Shown: piece by piece, positions 16,663 through 25,176 of the stretch | How the letters are laid out: each line of letters starts with the position of its first letter | Position numbering within the stretch: position 1 is the first letter of the stretch | NCBI GenBank assembly: GCA_028686135.1 | Contig: JAQUCP010000001.1 | Span: 124,001-188,000 of the forward strand | DNA from: UBA12481 sp012523435 | GTDB lineage: Bacteria; Bacteroidota; Bacteroidia; Bacteroidales; UBA12481 | Length of the DNA: 64,000 bases | Reading direction: 5' to 3' | Notes under the pieces: model-generated | Told to the model about the DNA's origin: nothing | The model's database searches: none | Seen by the model: only the letters and a program-made list of their open reading frames with translations | Position numbers and translations under genes: made by a program

Positions 16663-18791
16663 AAAGCAGCTAATTGAAGTTCTACCACACGAACTGAATC
16701 TCTCGGGGTTCCTGGTGCTGGCGATTGTGCCAAGATTCTTCCACTTCCCTTCACGCTGACACGAAATCCGAGGTTTTCCAGCACCGGCAAAGCGTCCTTC
16801 AGGCCGAGCCCCTGCACATTCGGAAGTGAATCCGGCACAGCAATCCTCTTTTGTATGGTGATTTGGTTCTCATTATTGACCAGTTCGATCAGCTCATCCT
16901 GTGTATCGGGCAATGGAAGATTCAGTTTCAGGCTTGAAACAACCTGTTTCACTTCTGATCCAGCGCCAGGGAGGATAGTGGGTTCACCTACCGTCTTACC
17001 CAAGTCGCCAGGTTTTAGAGAACCATGAAGATCGAGATTGGTGGCGTACACTTTGTCAGCGATAGCTTTGAAGACACCTCCAGCCACGATCCCGCCGTAA
17101 TAAGAGTTTCCTTTTGTTGGCTTGGCAACCACAACGATGCAACTATACTTTGGATTATCAGCCGGGAAGTAGCCTACGAAGGAGGCGCGATATCTCCTGC
17201 GCCCATCTTCGGTTACCCATCTCCCGCTCTCATTAATGACAGCTGTACCAGTTTTCCCGGCTATCGTATAAAGCGAGTCCTTCAGATTGGTACCGGTACC
17301 TCTTTGGACGACTCCTTCCAGCATGCTCCTCACGGTCCGGAGAGTTTCATTTGAACATATAGAGGATTTGATTACCTCGGTCGGGTAGGTTTTGTACACC
17401 TGGCTATTTTTCATCAAAGCTTTGACCAGTCGCGGCTTGACCATAACACCATCATTTGCGATGGCATTGTAAAAGTTCAGGATTTGCAGCGGCACAAATT
17501 CAGTTTCATAGCCAAAGGACATGGATGCCAGTGTTTGAATTGACCAAGAGGGTGTGGCGGTACTTTTGATGATAGGTTCTCTGACACCTTTAATCTCAAG
17601 ATCCAGTGGTATATCCAGCCCCATACCATACAGGCGCTCGATGAAATGATCGGGGTTATTCCGATAATATCGGTTAATCAGGCGAGCCATTCCGATATTA
17701 GAAGATTTTTCAATGACTTCTTGGACGGTAATAACCTGATAACCTCCTCTATGTGAATCCGTTATTGTGCGTCGATCCAATACAAAACGACCATTAAACG
17801 TATTGACTGTGTCGGTTGGTTTAACCAGGCCATCTTCCAGTGCGGTCATAATTACGGGAATTTTGAACGTAGAGCCTGGATCTGACCGGTCGAGGAGGGC
17901 GTGGTTTTTATCTTCGTAGCAATGTCCGTCGGGATAGCGTGTCAGGTTTGCGATTGCCAGGATTTCTCCAGTAGCCACTTCCATGAGGACAGCGCAACCG
18001 TGCTGAGCTTCAAGCTCGGTAAGGCTTTGATAAAGAGCTGTTTCAGCCACATCCTGCAGATGGACATCAATTGTGGTAACCACATCCAATCCATCAATCG
18101 GGTCAAGGTCATTATCTGCTCTGAGCGGGGCCCATCGTCCGGCGCCAATATTATATTCCATTCGGAATCCATCGCGGCCTTTCAGGAAATAGTCGAAAGC
18201 TCCTTCGAGGCCAACATGCTGTCCTTGTTCGTCTTTGCTTTCGTATCCTATAGTTCTCTTTGCGAGGAGCTTATAAGGTAGTTCGCGGGTAAATACTGGT
18301 TCCAGGAGCAGTCCACCTTTAAACTGGCCCAACTCGAACAGGGGTAGGCGGGCTACTTTTTTAGCTTCAGTAAAGCTGACATTTCTACGAATGACTAGGT
18401 ATTGATCCTTTTGTATCCGGCCTTTCCGGATCATTTGTTCGTACTGATGTGCTTTCTTTTCAGGCCAGAGGTTTGCCAGTCCGGCCGCTAAATCGGGCAG
18501 ATATTTATTGAAGGTACTATCCTGCATTCCGCTGCTACTGGGATCCATTGCTACGGTATAGCGGGGAAGGGAGCTGGCAAGGGTAAAACCGTTCCGGTCG
18601 AGAATCTCACCACGGCTGGCTTTAATCACCTGGGGCCTTTGTGCGAGCTCTTCCGCCTCTTTTCTCCATTTAGGCCCTTCGACCGTTTGGATATAGAGAA
18701 CCTGGCCCAGGATAACTAAAGCAACCAGGGCAAAGATCAAATAGACGATCCCTACCCGCAGCATTATTTCCCGTTTGATTTCTCTGGCCAT
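16659..18791 (-). CDS. ftsI: Division-specific transpeptidase FtsI (class B PBP) with PASTA domain
   Basis: Cross-links peptidoglycan at the septum together with FtsW. It has an N-terminal membrane helix (LRVGIVYLIFALVALVILG), a dimerisation/pedestal domain, and a transpeptidase domain with the active-site tetrad STFK (in DPGSTFKIPVIM), the SSN triad in EKSSNIGMARLI, and the KTGTA box. A single PASTA repeat is at the C-terminus (SLPNVQGLGLKDALPVLENL and AQSPAPGTPR). Its 710 aa are long for FtsI because of the PASTA extension. It starts 2 bp after the ftsL stop. Confidence 0.95.
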   Translation of the reverse strand: MAREIKREIMLRVGIVYLIFALVALVILGQVLYIQTVEGPKWRKEAEELAQRPQVIKASRGEILDRNGFTLASSLPRYTVAMDPSSSGMQDSTFNKYLPDLAAGLANLWPEKKAHQYEQMIRKGRIQKDQYLVIRRNVSFTEAKKVARLPLFELGQFKGGLLLEPVFTRELPYKLLAKRTIGYESKDEQGQHVGLEGAFDYFLKGRDGFRMEYNIGAGRWAPLRADNDLDPIDGLDVVTTIDVHLQDVAETALYQSLTELEAQHGCAVLMEVATGEILAIANLTRYPDGHCYEDKNHALLDRSDPGSTFKIPVIMTALEDGLVKPTDTVNTFNGRFVLDRRTITDSHRGGYQVITVQEVIEKSSNIGMARLINRYYRNNPDHFIERLYGMGLDIPLDLEIKGVREPIIKSTATPSWSIQTLASMSFGYETEFVPLQILNFYNAIANDGVMVKPRLVKALMKNSQVYKTYPTEVIKSSICSNETLRTVRSMLEGVVQRGTGTNLKDSLYTIAGKTGTAVINESGRWVTEDGRRRYRASFVGYFPADNPKYSCIVVVAKPTKGNSYYGGIVAGGVFKAIADKVYATNLDLHGSLKPGDLGKTVGEPTILPGAGSEVKQVVSSLKLNLPLPDTQDELIELVNNENQITIQKRIAVPDSLPNVQGLGLKDALPVLENLGFRVSVKGSGRILAQSPAPGTPRDSVRVVELQLAAL

Positions 18792-18793
18792 AC

Positions 18794-19174
18794 TTAATCC
18801 ATCACGATTTGGAAGGGGGGTTCTTTTGCCTCAATTAGTGGCAATTCGTTTATCCGAATCAAATCCTTCACTTTTGATTCGGTGCTAATCACTTGAAGAT
18901 CAAACTTTATCGAAGACGATTCGGTTTTAAGCTCTTTAACTCGTCGTTCGAGTGCCAGTACTTCACGGATGACTTTTTCACCCCGGTACTGGTTCCCGAT
19001 ATAGGCTAAAATGAGGCATGCCAAAAAGAGGACGAAGGGTATCTGTCGGATCACACCTTCACGGGAAAAGATTGATCCACCAAACAGGTCACGAGCGCGG
19101 AATCGCGCCGTTTCCTTCATCTCCAGTTTTGGTGAGATAAATTCTTTATCCTTTCTATTCTTTTTCCTGCACAT
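18794..19174 (-). CDS. ftsL: FtsL-like division protein
   Basis: Small bitopic protein of 126 aa. It has a basic cytoplasmic tail, one membrane helix (IPFVLFLACLILAYIGNQY, about residues 47-65) and a short coiled-coil with Leu/Val/Ile heptads (REVLALERRVKELKTESS). This is the FtsL plan: it bridges FtsQ and the FtsWI synthase. Its position between rsmH and ftsI is where ftsL always lies. Residue identity alone would not prove the call; topology plus location does. Confidence 0.85.
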   Translation of the reverse strand: MCRKKNRKDKEFISPKLEMKETARFRARDLFGGSIFSREGVIRQIPFVLFLACLILAYIGNQYRGEKVIREVLALERRVKELKTESSSIKFDLQVISTESKVKDLIRINELPLIEAKEPPFQIVMD

Positions 19175-19183
19175 ATCGTTCTG

Positions 19184-20089
19184 TCAATTTCTTTCGGCTA
19201 TTCTCAGTTTAGCGCTTCGTGCTCTTGGGTTAGCTGTTGCTTCATCTGTATCCGGGATGGTAACTTTCCGGTTGATAGCTTTAAATGGGGCAATCGGGTT
19301 CCCAAAGAAGTCGGTTTCGAGTTTGCCGTCGGCATTCCCTGCCCGGATAAAATTTTTGACCAGTCGGTCCTCCAGGGAGTGGTAGCTAATGACCACCAGG
19401 CGACCTCCTTGCCGGATCAGCTGTGGGGTTTGGGAGAGCATAACTTCAAGGCTTTCCATCTCGTGATTTACGGCGATCCGGAAGGCCTGAAAAATTTGGG
19501 CCAGCATTTTGTTCTTGCGATTAGCTGGCAGCATGGGTTCGAAAATCCCGGCCAGATCACCGGTAGTTTTAACCGGGCGTTCCCGCCTGGCATCGGCCAG
19601 GCGGGTTGCCAGTCGCCCCGGTTGGTTGAGTTCTCCGTAGTTGGCAAAAATTCGTTTCAGAGCTGCGTCATCCAGGCTATTTGCCAGATCAGCAGCCGAC
19701 TCAGCCTGAGCAGGGTTCATTCTCATATCCAGCGGAGCATCAAAGCGGAAGGAGAAGCCCCTCCCCGGATCGTCTAGATGCCTGGAGGAGACCCCCAAGT
19801 CGGCTAGAATACCATCCACCGCTGAAATACCCATATAGTCAAGATAATTTTTCAAATACCGGTAGTTGTGTTGTACAAAAACAAAGCGCCTGTCACTGAT
19901 CAGATGGGGTTTAACGGCAGGGTCCTGATCAAAAGCGATCAGAGTACCACTAGTCAACTGCTTCAGAATCTCCCGGGAATGCCCTCCCCCACCGTATGTC
20001 AGGTCCACGTAGGTCCCATCAGGCCTGACTGACAACCCCTCAATACTCTCCTCAAGCAGAACGGGTGTATGATATCCGTTTGAAATCAT
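19184..20089 (-). CDS. rsmH: 16S rRNA (cytosine1402-N4)-methyltransferase RsmH
   Basis: SAM-dependent methyltransferase that modifies C1402 in the ribosomal P-site; the gene is almost always second in dcw clusters. HTPVLLEESIEGL, the SAM loop DLTYGGGGHSREIL, ADLGVSSRHLDDPGRGFSF, and VISYHSLEDRLVKNF with ARSAKLRIAERN at the end all match. The length of 301 aa is normal. It begins 5 bp after the mraZ stop. Confidence 0.97.
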   Translation of the reverse strand: MISNGYHTPVLLEESIEGLSVRPDGTYVDLTYGGGGHSREILKQLTSGTLIAFDQDPAVKPHLISDRRFVFVQHNYRYLKNYLDYMGISAVDGILADLGVSSRHLDDPGRGFSFRFDAPLDMRMNPAQAESAADLANSLDDAALKRIFANYGELNQPGRLATRLADARRERPVKTTGDLAGIFEPMLPANRKNKMLAQIFQAFRIAVNHEMESLEVMLSQTPQLIRQGGRLVVISYHSLEDRLVKNFIRAGNADGKLETDFFGNPIAPFKAINRKVTIPDTDEATANPRARSAKLRIAERN

Positions 20090-20094
20090 GACGG

Positions 20095-20574
20095 CTAATC
20101 ATCCCACGTAAATGTTCCCATTACATCCTCAGATAGGATTCGCTTCTCTTCACGGTTCAGCTCGGTTTCCAAATAGCGCTCCTTCGACATCAGCTCCACC
20201 CAATCTCCCTGCCCCGCCAAGACAACCTCTCCACCAGTTCCCGGATCTAAATGCAGGAATTCGAGAAAACGCCTGGGAAGTAAAATCCTTCCTGCCGAAT
20301 CAAATTCGAGCTCAATCACATCACGGAAAAAATTTCGACGGAATTGGTCGTGCTGGGCATTGTAGGGATTCAAACGCCTAAGCGTCCTCTCTACCAGATG
20401 GCTCCAGATATTCTCAGGATAAAGGATCAGACTGTTCTCAAAAGTGCTCAACTTCCCGATAAAGACCTCCTTAGCCTCCGGCGGCATCTGCCTTTTCAGC
20501 TTTGCCGGAAACAAGATCCGTCCTTTCGAATCAATCTTGCAATAATGATCACCTCTGAATCTTGACATCCTCAA
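20095..20574 (-). CDS. mraZ: Transcriptional regulator MraZ
   Basis: DNA-binding regulator of the dcw cluster. It has two tandem AbrB-like swapped-hairpin repeats, each with the DxxGR core: IDSKGRILFPAKLKRQMP (about residues 15-32) and FDSAGRILLPRRFLEFLHL (about residues 90-108). The length of 159 aa is normal. In studied bacteria MraZ oligomers bind GGG-containing repeats before mraZ and repress the cluster. Two such triplets on the coding strand upstream of this gene fit autoregulation here. Confidence 0.96.
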   Translation of the reverse strand: MRMSRFRGDHYCKIDSKGRILFPAKLKRQMPPEAKEVFIGKLSTFENSLILYPENIWSHLVERTLRRLNPYNAQHDQFRRNFFRDVIELEFDSAGRILLPRRFLEFLHLDPGTGGEVVLAGQGDWVELMSKERYLETELNREEKRILSEDVMGTFTWDD

Positions 20575-20587
20575 TCAACATTTTGGG

Positions 20588-20628
20588 TAAAAGTAACACA
20601 TCTTCCCAAAATTTGACAATAATTCCCA
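20588..20628 (-). promoter_or_regulatory. mraZ/dcw promoter with two putative MraZ boxes
   Basis: On the minus strand there is a -7-like TACTTTTA (20588-20595), matching TAnnTTTG at all but the last defined base, and a TTG at 20617-20619 with a 21-bp spacer. Two TGGGAA-type motifs, with TGGG cores at 20605-20608 and 20625-20628, are exactly 20 bp apart. That is two 10-bp MraZ repeat units with a degenerate middle unit. One box is in the spacer and one is upstream of the -33, as an autorepressor would need. Confidence 0.5.
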
Positions 20629-20710
20629 CTAAAAAATTTTGATATGTTCATAACTTTTCAGCTAGCCTAAGGCCTTGCGTTCGCCCTACCTGCTGTTCGT
20701 GGTTTTTTCA

Positions 20711-20718
20711 TACCTTTG
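20711..20718 (+). promoter_or_regulatory. -7 element of the lipid acyltransferase operon
   Basis: TACCTTTG is a perfect match to the Bacteroidota -7 consensus TAnnTTTG, ending 22 bp before the chosen ATG (20741) and 10 bp before an in-frame GTG (20729). No clear -33 TTTG is visible at the right distance. Confidence 0.6.
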
Positions 20719-20740
20719 AAAGTCCAACGTGAAAATCATT

Positions 20741-21589
20741 ATGAGTACCGAAACGGATACAGCAGAGATTCAGTTAATCGATGTAAAACAGGCGTTTGCA
20801 TCAAAAAATGCCAAGCTGGCAAAACGGCTTCCACCATTCATTATCCGCTACCTGAAACGAATCGTTCATCAAGATGAAATCAATGACTTCTTGAAACGTA
20901 ACGGAAATACCGAAGGCATCGAATTCCTGAACGCAGCCCTCAATGAACTGGAAATCAATTCGATACTAGAGGGAATGGAAAATATCACGGATAACACCCG
21001 ACTGATCTTCGCCTCCAACCACCCCCTAGGAGGAATCGACGGCCTCTGCCTCCTTAAAACAATCGCCGAAAAAATCCACCCAGGAGTCCGAAGCATCTCT
21101 AACGACCTCCTCATGAACATCAAACAACTCAGGTCGTTTATGGTCGGAGTTAATAAACATGGCGGCAACGTAAAAGAGTATGTGGCCGAAATGCAACGGG
21201 TGTTCGACAGCGAAGCTCCTGTCATCTTTTTTGCATCCGGACTGGTTAGCCGGAGACACAAAGGAAAAATCGAAGACGTCGACTGGAAAGGAACTTTCGT
21301 CAAGAAAGCAGTCCTCCACCAACGAGATGTTATCCCAGTTTTCATCAGCGGCCGGGTTTCTAACTTCTTCTACCGCCTAGCGAACATCAGGAAATTTTTC
21401 CGCATTCGCTCCAATATCGAAATGCTCTATCTACCCGACGAAATGTTCAAACAGAAGGGTTTAACGCTAACCATCCGATTCGGGAAACCCATCCCGTGGC
21501 AATCTTTCGACCACTCGAAAAACCCGGAACAATGGGCAGAATATGTAAAAAGAATCGTGTACCGGATGGGTGAAGATTTAACGTCCTAA
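20741..21589 (+). CDS. glsA: PlsC-like lysolipid O-acyltransferase, probable glycine-lipid synthesis GlsA
   Basis: Lysophospholipid-acyltransferase family protein of 282 aa. The active-site motif reads NHPLGGID with H94 and D100, so His and Asp are five residues apart instead of the HX4D of PlsC. FFASGLVSRR takes the place of the FPEGTRS block, and VIPVFISGR is the later conserved strand. Bacteroidota use such an O-acyltransferase with a GNAT-type N-acyltransferase to make glycine lipids (GlsA/GlsB of Bacteroides, recalled from the literature), and the next gene is exactly that partner. The predicted role is O-acylation of an N-acyl-glycine-type lipid at the inner membrane. An in-frame GTG at 20729 is an alternative start. 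Confidence 0.75.
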   Translation: MSTETDTAEIQLIDVKQAFASKNAKLAKRLPPFIIRYLKRIVHQDEINDFLKRNGNTEGIEFLNAALNELEINSILEGMENITDNTRLIFASNHPLGGIDGLCLLKTIAEKIHPGVRSISNDLLMNIKQLRSFMVGVNKHGGNVKEYVAEMQRVFDSEAPVIFFASGLVSRRHKGKIEDVDWKGTFVKKAVLHQRDVIPVFISGRVSNFFYRLANIRKFFRIRSNIEMLYLPDEMFKQKGLTLTIRFGKPIPWQSFDHSKNPEQWAEYVKRIVYRMGEDLTS

Positions 21590-21614
21590 AGGATTTCTGA
21601 ACTAGCCCGAAAAT

Positions 21615-22664
21615 ATGAAATCGATCATACCACCTGTTAAACGAGCCGAGCTGATCAGGGAATTAACCCCCGAGCGGTATCTGAGAGACACGAATTTCGG
21701 ACACAACCAGATTTTCTCGTTCACCGCCCACGAGTGCCCTAACCTGATGCAAGAGATCGGACGGCTAAGAGAGATCTCATTCCGTGAAGCCGGTGGAGGA
21801 ACCGGCGAAGAGGTAGATATCGATCACTATGATATCTCCGATAAGCCTTATCATCAGCTTATTGTATGGGACCCGAAAGAGGAAGAGATACTCGGTGGCT
21901 ATCGATTCTTTCTGTGTGACGGAATCGACTCCACCGATAGCGCCTCAACCTACCTGGCTACCTCTCATCTGTTCAAATTCAGTCCCCGGTTCCTGAAGGA
22001 ATATATGCCTTACACCATCGAACTAGGAAGGTCATTCGTGCAGCCCCTCTATCAATCAACACGGCTGATGCGAAAAGGAATGTTCGCCCTCGATAACCTG
22101 TGGGACGGGCTTGGCGCTCTCTGCCTGGTTTATAACAACGCCCGGTACTACCTCGGCAAAGTGACCATGTACACCGACTACGACCCAAAAGGCCGGAACT
22201 TAATCCTCTATTTTCTGAATAAGTATTTCCCCGACCCCGACAATCTGATTAACCCGCTTAAACCACTGATCACTCCTACGGAACTGGAACCCTACGCACC
22301 AATCTTCACGGGCCACTCCTACGAGGAAGATTACAAAATCCTGTCAAAAGAGATTCGCGCTCTCGGCCTCCGTATCCCTCCCTTGATCAACTCCTATATG
22401 AGCATCTCTCCGACTATGAAAACCTTCGGCACCGCAATTAACGATGAGTTTGGCATGGTGGAGGAAACCGGCATTCTAATCACTATCTCGGATATCTACG
22501 AAGACAAAATCCGTCGACACTTCGTATCTTATATTCGCGATATGCTGCGCATCAGGCCATTACATCTTCGTCATATCCGAATTCGATACCCACAACTCTT
22601 CCGCGAGGGAATCAACCTGGCCCGAAAACTCAAAAAGGGAGAGAACAACAACAAAAAGGACTAG
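21615..22664 (+). CDS. glsB: GNAT-type N-acyltransferase, probable glycine-lipid synthesis GlsB
   Basis: This 349-aa protein resembles the OlsB/hemolysin-like branch of acyl-ACP-dependent N-acyltransferases: GRLREISFREAGGGTGEEVDIDHYD, then KPYHQLIVWDPKEEEILGGYRF and a later ELGRSFVQPLYQ (conserved Glu/Arg-Ser-Phe block). Family members acylate the amino group of ornithine or glycine. It lies 25 bp after the O-acyltransferase gene, as in the Bacteroides glsB/glsA locus, so glycine (or a related amino acid) is the likely substrate; sequence alone does not prove it. The C-terminal 100 residues are outside the core domain. Its TAG stop overlaps the purF stop in a shared CTAG. Confidence 0.75.
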   Translation: MKSIIPPVKRAELIRELTPERYLRDTNFGHNQIFSFTAHECPNLMQEIGRLREISFREAGGGTGEEVDIDHYDISDKPYHQLIVWDPKEEEILGGYRFFLCDGIDSTDSASTYLATSHLFKFSPRFLKEYMPYTIELGRSFVQPLYQSTRLMRKGMFALDNLWDGLGALCLVYNNARYYLGKVTMYTDYDPKGRNLILYFLNKYFPDPDNLINPLKPLITPTELEPYAPIFTGHSYEEDYKILSKEIRALGLRIPPLINSYMSISPTMKTFGTAINDEFGMVEETGILITISDIYEDKIRRHFVSYIRDMLRIRPLHLRHIRIRYPQLFREGINLARKLKKGENNNKKD

Positions 22665-24553
22665 TATCCCCGCTCATCCCGACCTTCGAAATAATTGATA
22701 AATGATTGATTGGCAACTTTATTGCCGCCTGGAGTGGGATAATTGCCGGTGAAGTACCAGTCGCCTAAATCGTTCGGACATGCTCGATGCAAATCATCCA
22801 CCGTTTGGTATAAAACCCGAATTTCTGCCCGGATCTCCGGGGTATGCATCATCCGGGCAATCTGCTCCGAAATTTCCTGATCACTGAATGGACGATAGAT
22901 CTCCTTTACATGATTGATGATCTCCTCTTTCGGACGAGCCCGATCGTCTAAACAAGCTTCATACACCTTCCGAATCACCTGATCCATCCCCCGATCTTTC
23001 AATAATTCAATCGCAGCCCGGAACGCAATGAAATCTCCAAGCTTCGCCATATCAATACCGTAACAATCAGGATACCGAATCTGCGGCGAAGAGGATACCA
23101 CCAAAATTCGCTTGGGGCCAAGACGATCTAAGATCCTGATAATACTTCTTTTAAGAGTTGTTCCCCTGACAATTGAATCGTCAATCACCACGAGACTATC
23201 AGCACCTTTCCGTATCGTGCCATAGGTGATGTCATAAACATGGGCTATCAAATCCTCCCGATCCTGATCCTGCGTGATAAATGTTCGCAGCTTGGCATCT
23301 TTGATGGCAATTTTTTCAACCCGCGGCTTCATTTCTAACAAATGATCCAGCGCCTGTCCAGCTATCCCCTCGCGGATAGCTCTCTTCTTTATCTCCAGCA
23401 AATGAGCATCAAGCCCTTCAATCATACCAAAAAAAGCCGATTCGGCAGTGTTCGGGATATAAGAAAACACCGTGTTCTCCAAGTCTCCTTCGAGCTCTTT
23501 CAACAATCCAGGAACCAACAAACGCCCAAGCATTTTTCGCTCCCGGTAAATGGACTCATCAGATCCCCTGGAAAAATAGATCCTTTCAAACGAACAGGAA
23601 CAACGCTCTTGAGGCTCCCGAACCTCCTCCTCATGAATCAGACCATCCCGGTTGACAATCAAAGCATGACCTGGCTCTAACTCAGTAACCCGATCGGATT
23701 CAACATTAAAAACCGTCTGAATTACCGGGCGCTCACTGGCCGCCACAACCACTTCATCATCACGATAAACATACGCAGGCCGAATGCCCCAAGGATCACG
23801 CATCACAAAACAGTCGCCCTGTCCCGTCATGCCAGCAATAACATACCCCCCATCCCACTTTTTGCTGGCCCGTGTTAAAATCTTCGATAGCTTGAGATTC
23901 GACGCAATTAGTGGAGTAATCTCTGATTTTTTGTACCCTTCAGCTTTATACTGCCGGTATAAGGTTTCAACTTCTACATCCAGAAAATGCCCCACCCGCT
24001 CTAAAATCGTTACCGTATCAGAATAATCAACCGGATGCTGACCAATCTTTAAAAGACTTTGGTACAGCTCGTCAACATTGGTTAGATTGAAATTGCCTGC
24101 CAATACTAAACTTCTTGATTTCCAGTTGTTTGCTCTGATAACCGGATGAACCGAGTCGAGATTATTCCGCCCAAAAGTTCCGTAACGTAAGTGCCCGAGA
24201 AACAGCTCCCCCGAGTAAGGAATTGTCCGATAAGCCTCCTCCGCCACACTCTCGGCCAGAGGGAACTTTTCAAGCGCAGCAGCCATCTCCTGATGCGCCA
24301 ACTCAAAAACATGGCGGATCGGCTCCCGCTGATTGGAACGGTGCCGGTATATGTAGGGCGTGCCCGGATCAAGATCCAGCTTCAGATTTGCAATCCCGGC
24401 ACCATCCTGGCCCCTGTTGTGCTGCTTCTCCAATAGGAGATACAACTTATTAAGACCATAACGCCAGGTTCCATACTTTTTTTGATAATAAGAGACAGGC
24501 TTTAAAAGCCTGATCAATGCCACACCACACTCATGCTGAATTGCGTCACTCAT
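22661..24553 (-). CDS. purF: Amidophosphoribosyltransferase, long form (PurF)
   Basis: Catalyses the first step of purine synthesis (PRPP plus glutamine to phosphoribosylamine). The class II glutamine amidotransferase nucleophile is Cys9 in HECGVALIRL, after an eight-residue leader that must be removed for activity. RGQDGAGIA and GHLRYGTFG follow, and the PRPP loop is VVIDDSIVRGTTL. At 630 aa it is about 150 residues longer than E. coli PurF, with insertions such as YYQKKYGTWRYGLNKLY near the N-terminus. From memory this long form is conserved in Bacteroidota. It is convergent with glsB. The next gene in its direction is far, so it appears monocistronic. Confidence 0.88.
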   Translation of the reverse strand: MSDAIQHECGVALIRLLKPVSYYQKKYGTWRYGLNKLYLLLEKQHNRGQDGAGIANLKLDLDPGTPYIYRHRSNQREPIRHVFELAHQEMAAALEKFPLAESVAEEAYRTIPYSGELFLGHLRYGTFGRNNLDSVHPVIRANNWKSRSLVLAGNFNLTNVDELYQSLLKIGQHPVDYSDTVTILERVGHFLDVEVETLYRQYKAEGYKKSEITPLIASNLKLSKILTRASKKWDGGYVIAGMTGQGDCFVMRDPWGIRPAYVYRDDEVVVAASERPVIQTVFNVESDRVTELEPGHALIVNRDGLIHEEEVREPQERCSCSFERIYFSRGSDESIYRERKMLGRLLVPGLLKELEGDLENTVFSYIPNTAESAFFGMIEGLDAHLLEIKKRAIREGIAGQALDHLLEMKPRVEKIAIKDAKLRTFITQDQDREDLIAHVYDITYGTIRKGADSLVVIDDSIVRGTTLKRSIIRILDRLGPKRILVVSSSPQIRYPDCYGIDMAKLGDFIAFRAAIELLKDRGMDQVIRKVYEACLDDRARPKEEIINHVKEIYRPFSDQEISEQIARMMHTPEIRAEIRVLYQTVDDLHRACPNDLGDWYFTGNYPTPGGNKVANQSFINYFEGRDERGY

Positions 24554-24600
24554 TTAGGTTAATCTGATTTGGTTGAAACCGATTCCATTGAAACCAACCA

Positions 24601-25095
24601 TCAGTCAATGAAGATTGTAGCCTTTACCGGATAGGCATTCGGAAACTTACTCTCTAGTATCTTTTGAAAACGGAATGCTTCTTCCTTGGTCCTGAAAGAC
24701 CCGACCAGCGTCATGAAATCCGGCTCTTCATAATGAATATCCACTCTGAGATTCAGGTTGTTAAAAAACTCCAGAAAAGTTGCCTGGGTGTTAAAAGCAT
24801 CACTCCTACCTTTTCCCTTGAAAATCAACAACCTCCAGCCCGGACTCCCCTCTGTCTTGTTGAATTCGGCATGCCGCCGCAAAATCTGAGTCAACCGTGG
24901 ATCCTGATGAAGTATCATCCGACCTGGATGATTACCAGTTTCAAGTTGATGGATGATCAAACGGGAGGAATCAGGCGGAGCTACTACCTCCTGGGCTGCT
25001 AACTGACTTGGCAACAGCAATCCGGCTATTATCACCATTCCAATTAGCAGATACCTTAAAGGCAACAACCTGTATCGAAATATTCCTCTTCCCAT
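24601..25095 (-). CDS. exported SPOR-domain protein
   Basis: This 164-aa protein has an N-terminal hydrophobic signal (YLLIGMVIIAGLLLPSQLAAQ) ending near residue 35 and a C-terminal SPOR-like fold: LLIFKGKGRSDAF in the middle and LVGSFRTKEEAFRFQKILES followed by AYPVKATIFI at the end. SPOR domains bind denuded peptidoglycan glycans at division sites. The protein is therefore predicted to be periplasmic and septum-associated. It is divergent from miaB and has its own -7 element (25124-25131). Confidence 0.8.
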   Translation of the reverse strand: MGRGIFRYRLLPLRYLLIGMVIIAGLLLPSQLAAQEVVAPPDSSRLIIHQLETGNHPGRMILHQDPRLTQILRRHAEFNKTEGSPGWRLLIFKGKGRSDAFNTQATFLEFFNNLNLRVDIHYEEPDFMTLVGSFRTKEEAFRFQKILESKFPNAYPVKATIFID

Positions 25096-25123
25096 GCGGC
25101 CGGATCGGATTACTTTGGTCCGC

Positions 25124-25131
25124 CAAAGGTA
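25124..25131 (-). promoter_or_regulatory. -7 element for the SPOR protein gene
   Basis: The plus strand reads CAAAGGTA, which is TACCTTTG on the minus strand, a perfect TAnnTTTG. It lies 28 bp upstream of the start at 25095 and is divergent from the miaB element 15 bp away. Confidence 0.55.
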
Positions 25132-25146
25132 CTAATTTTTATCGCT

Positions 25147-25154
25147 TATCTTTG
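25147..25154 (+). promoter_or_regulatory. -7 element for miaB
   Basis: TATCTTTG is a perfect TAnnTTTG match, 22 bp before the miaB ATG. Its upstream region overlaps the divergent SPOR-gene promoter. Confidence 0.6.
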
Positions 25155-25176
25155 CAGCCACACTAACAGGATACGC

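Noticed and set aside
24554..24600. Possible hairpin between the purF start and the SPOR-gene 3' end
   Set aside because: Only a 6-7 bp stem around an 18-base loop with no T-run; consistent with chance.
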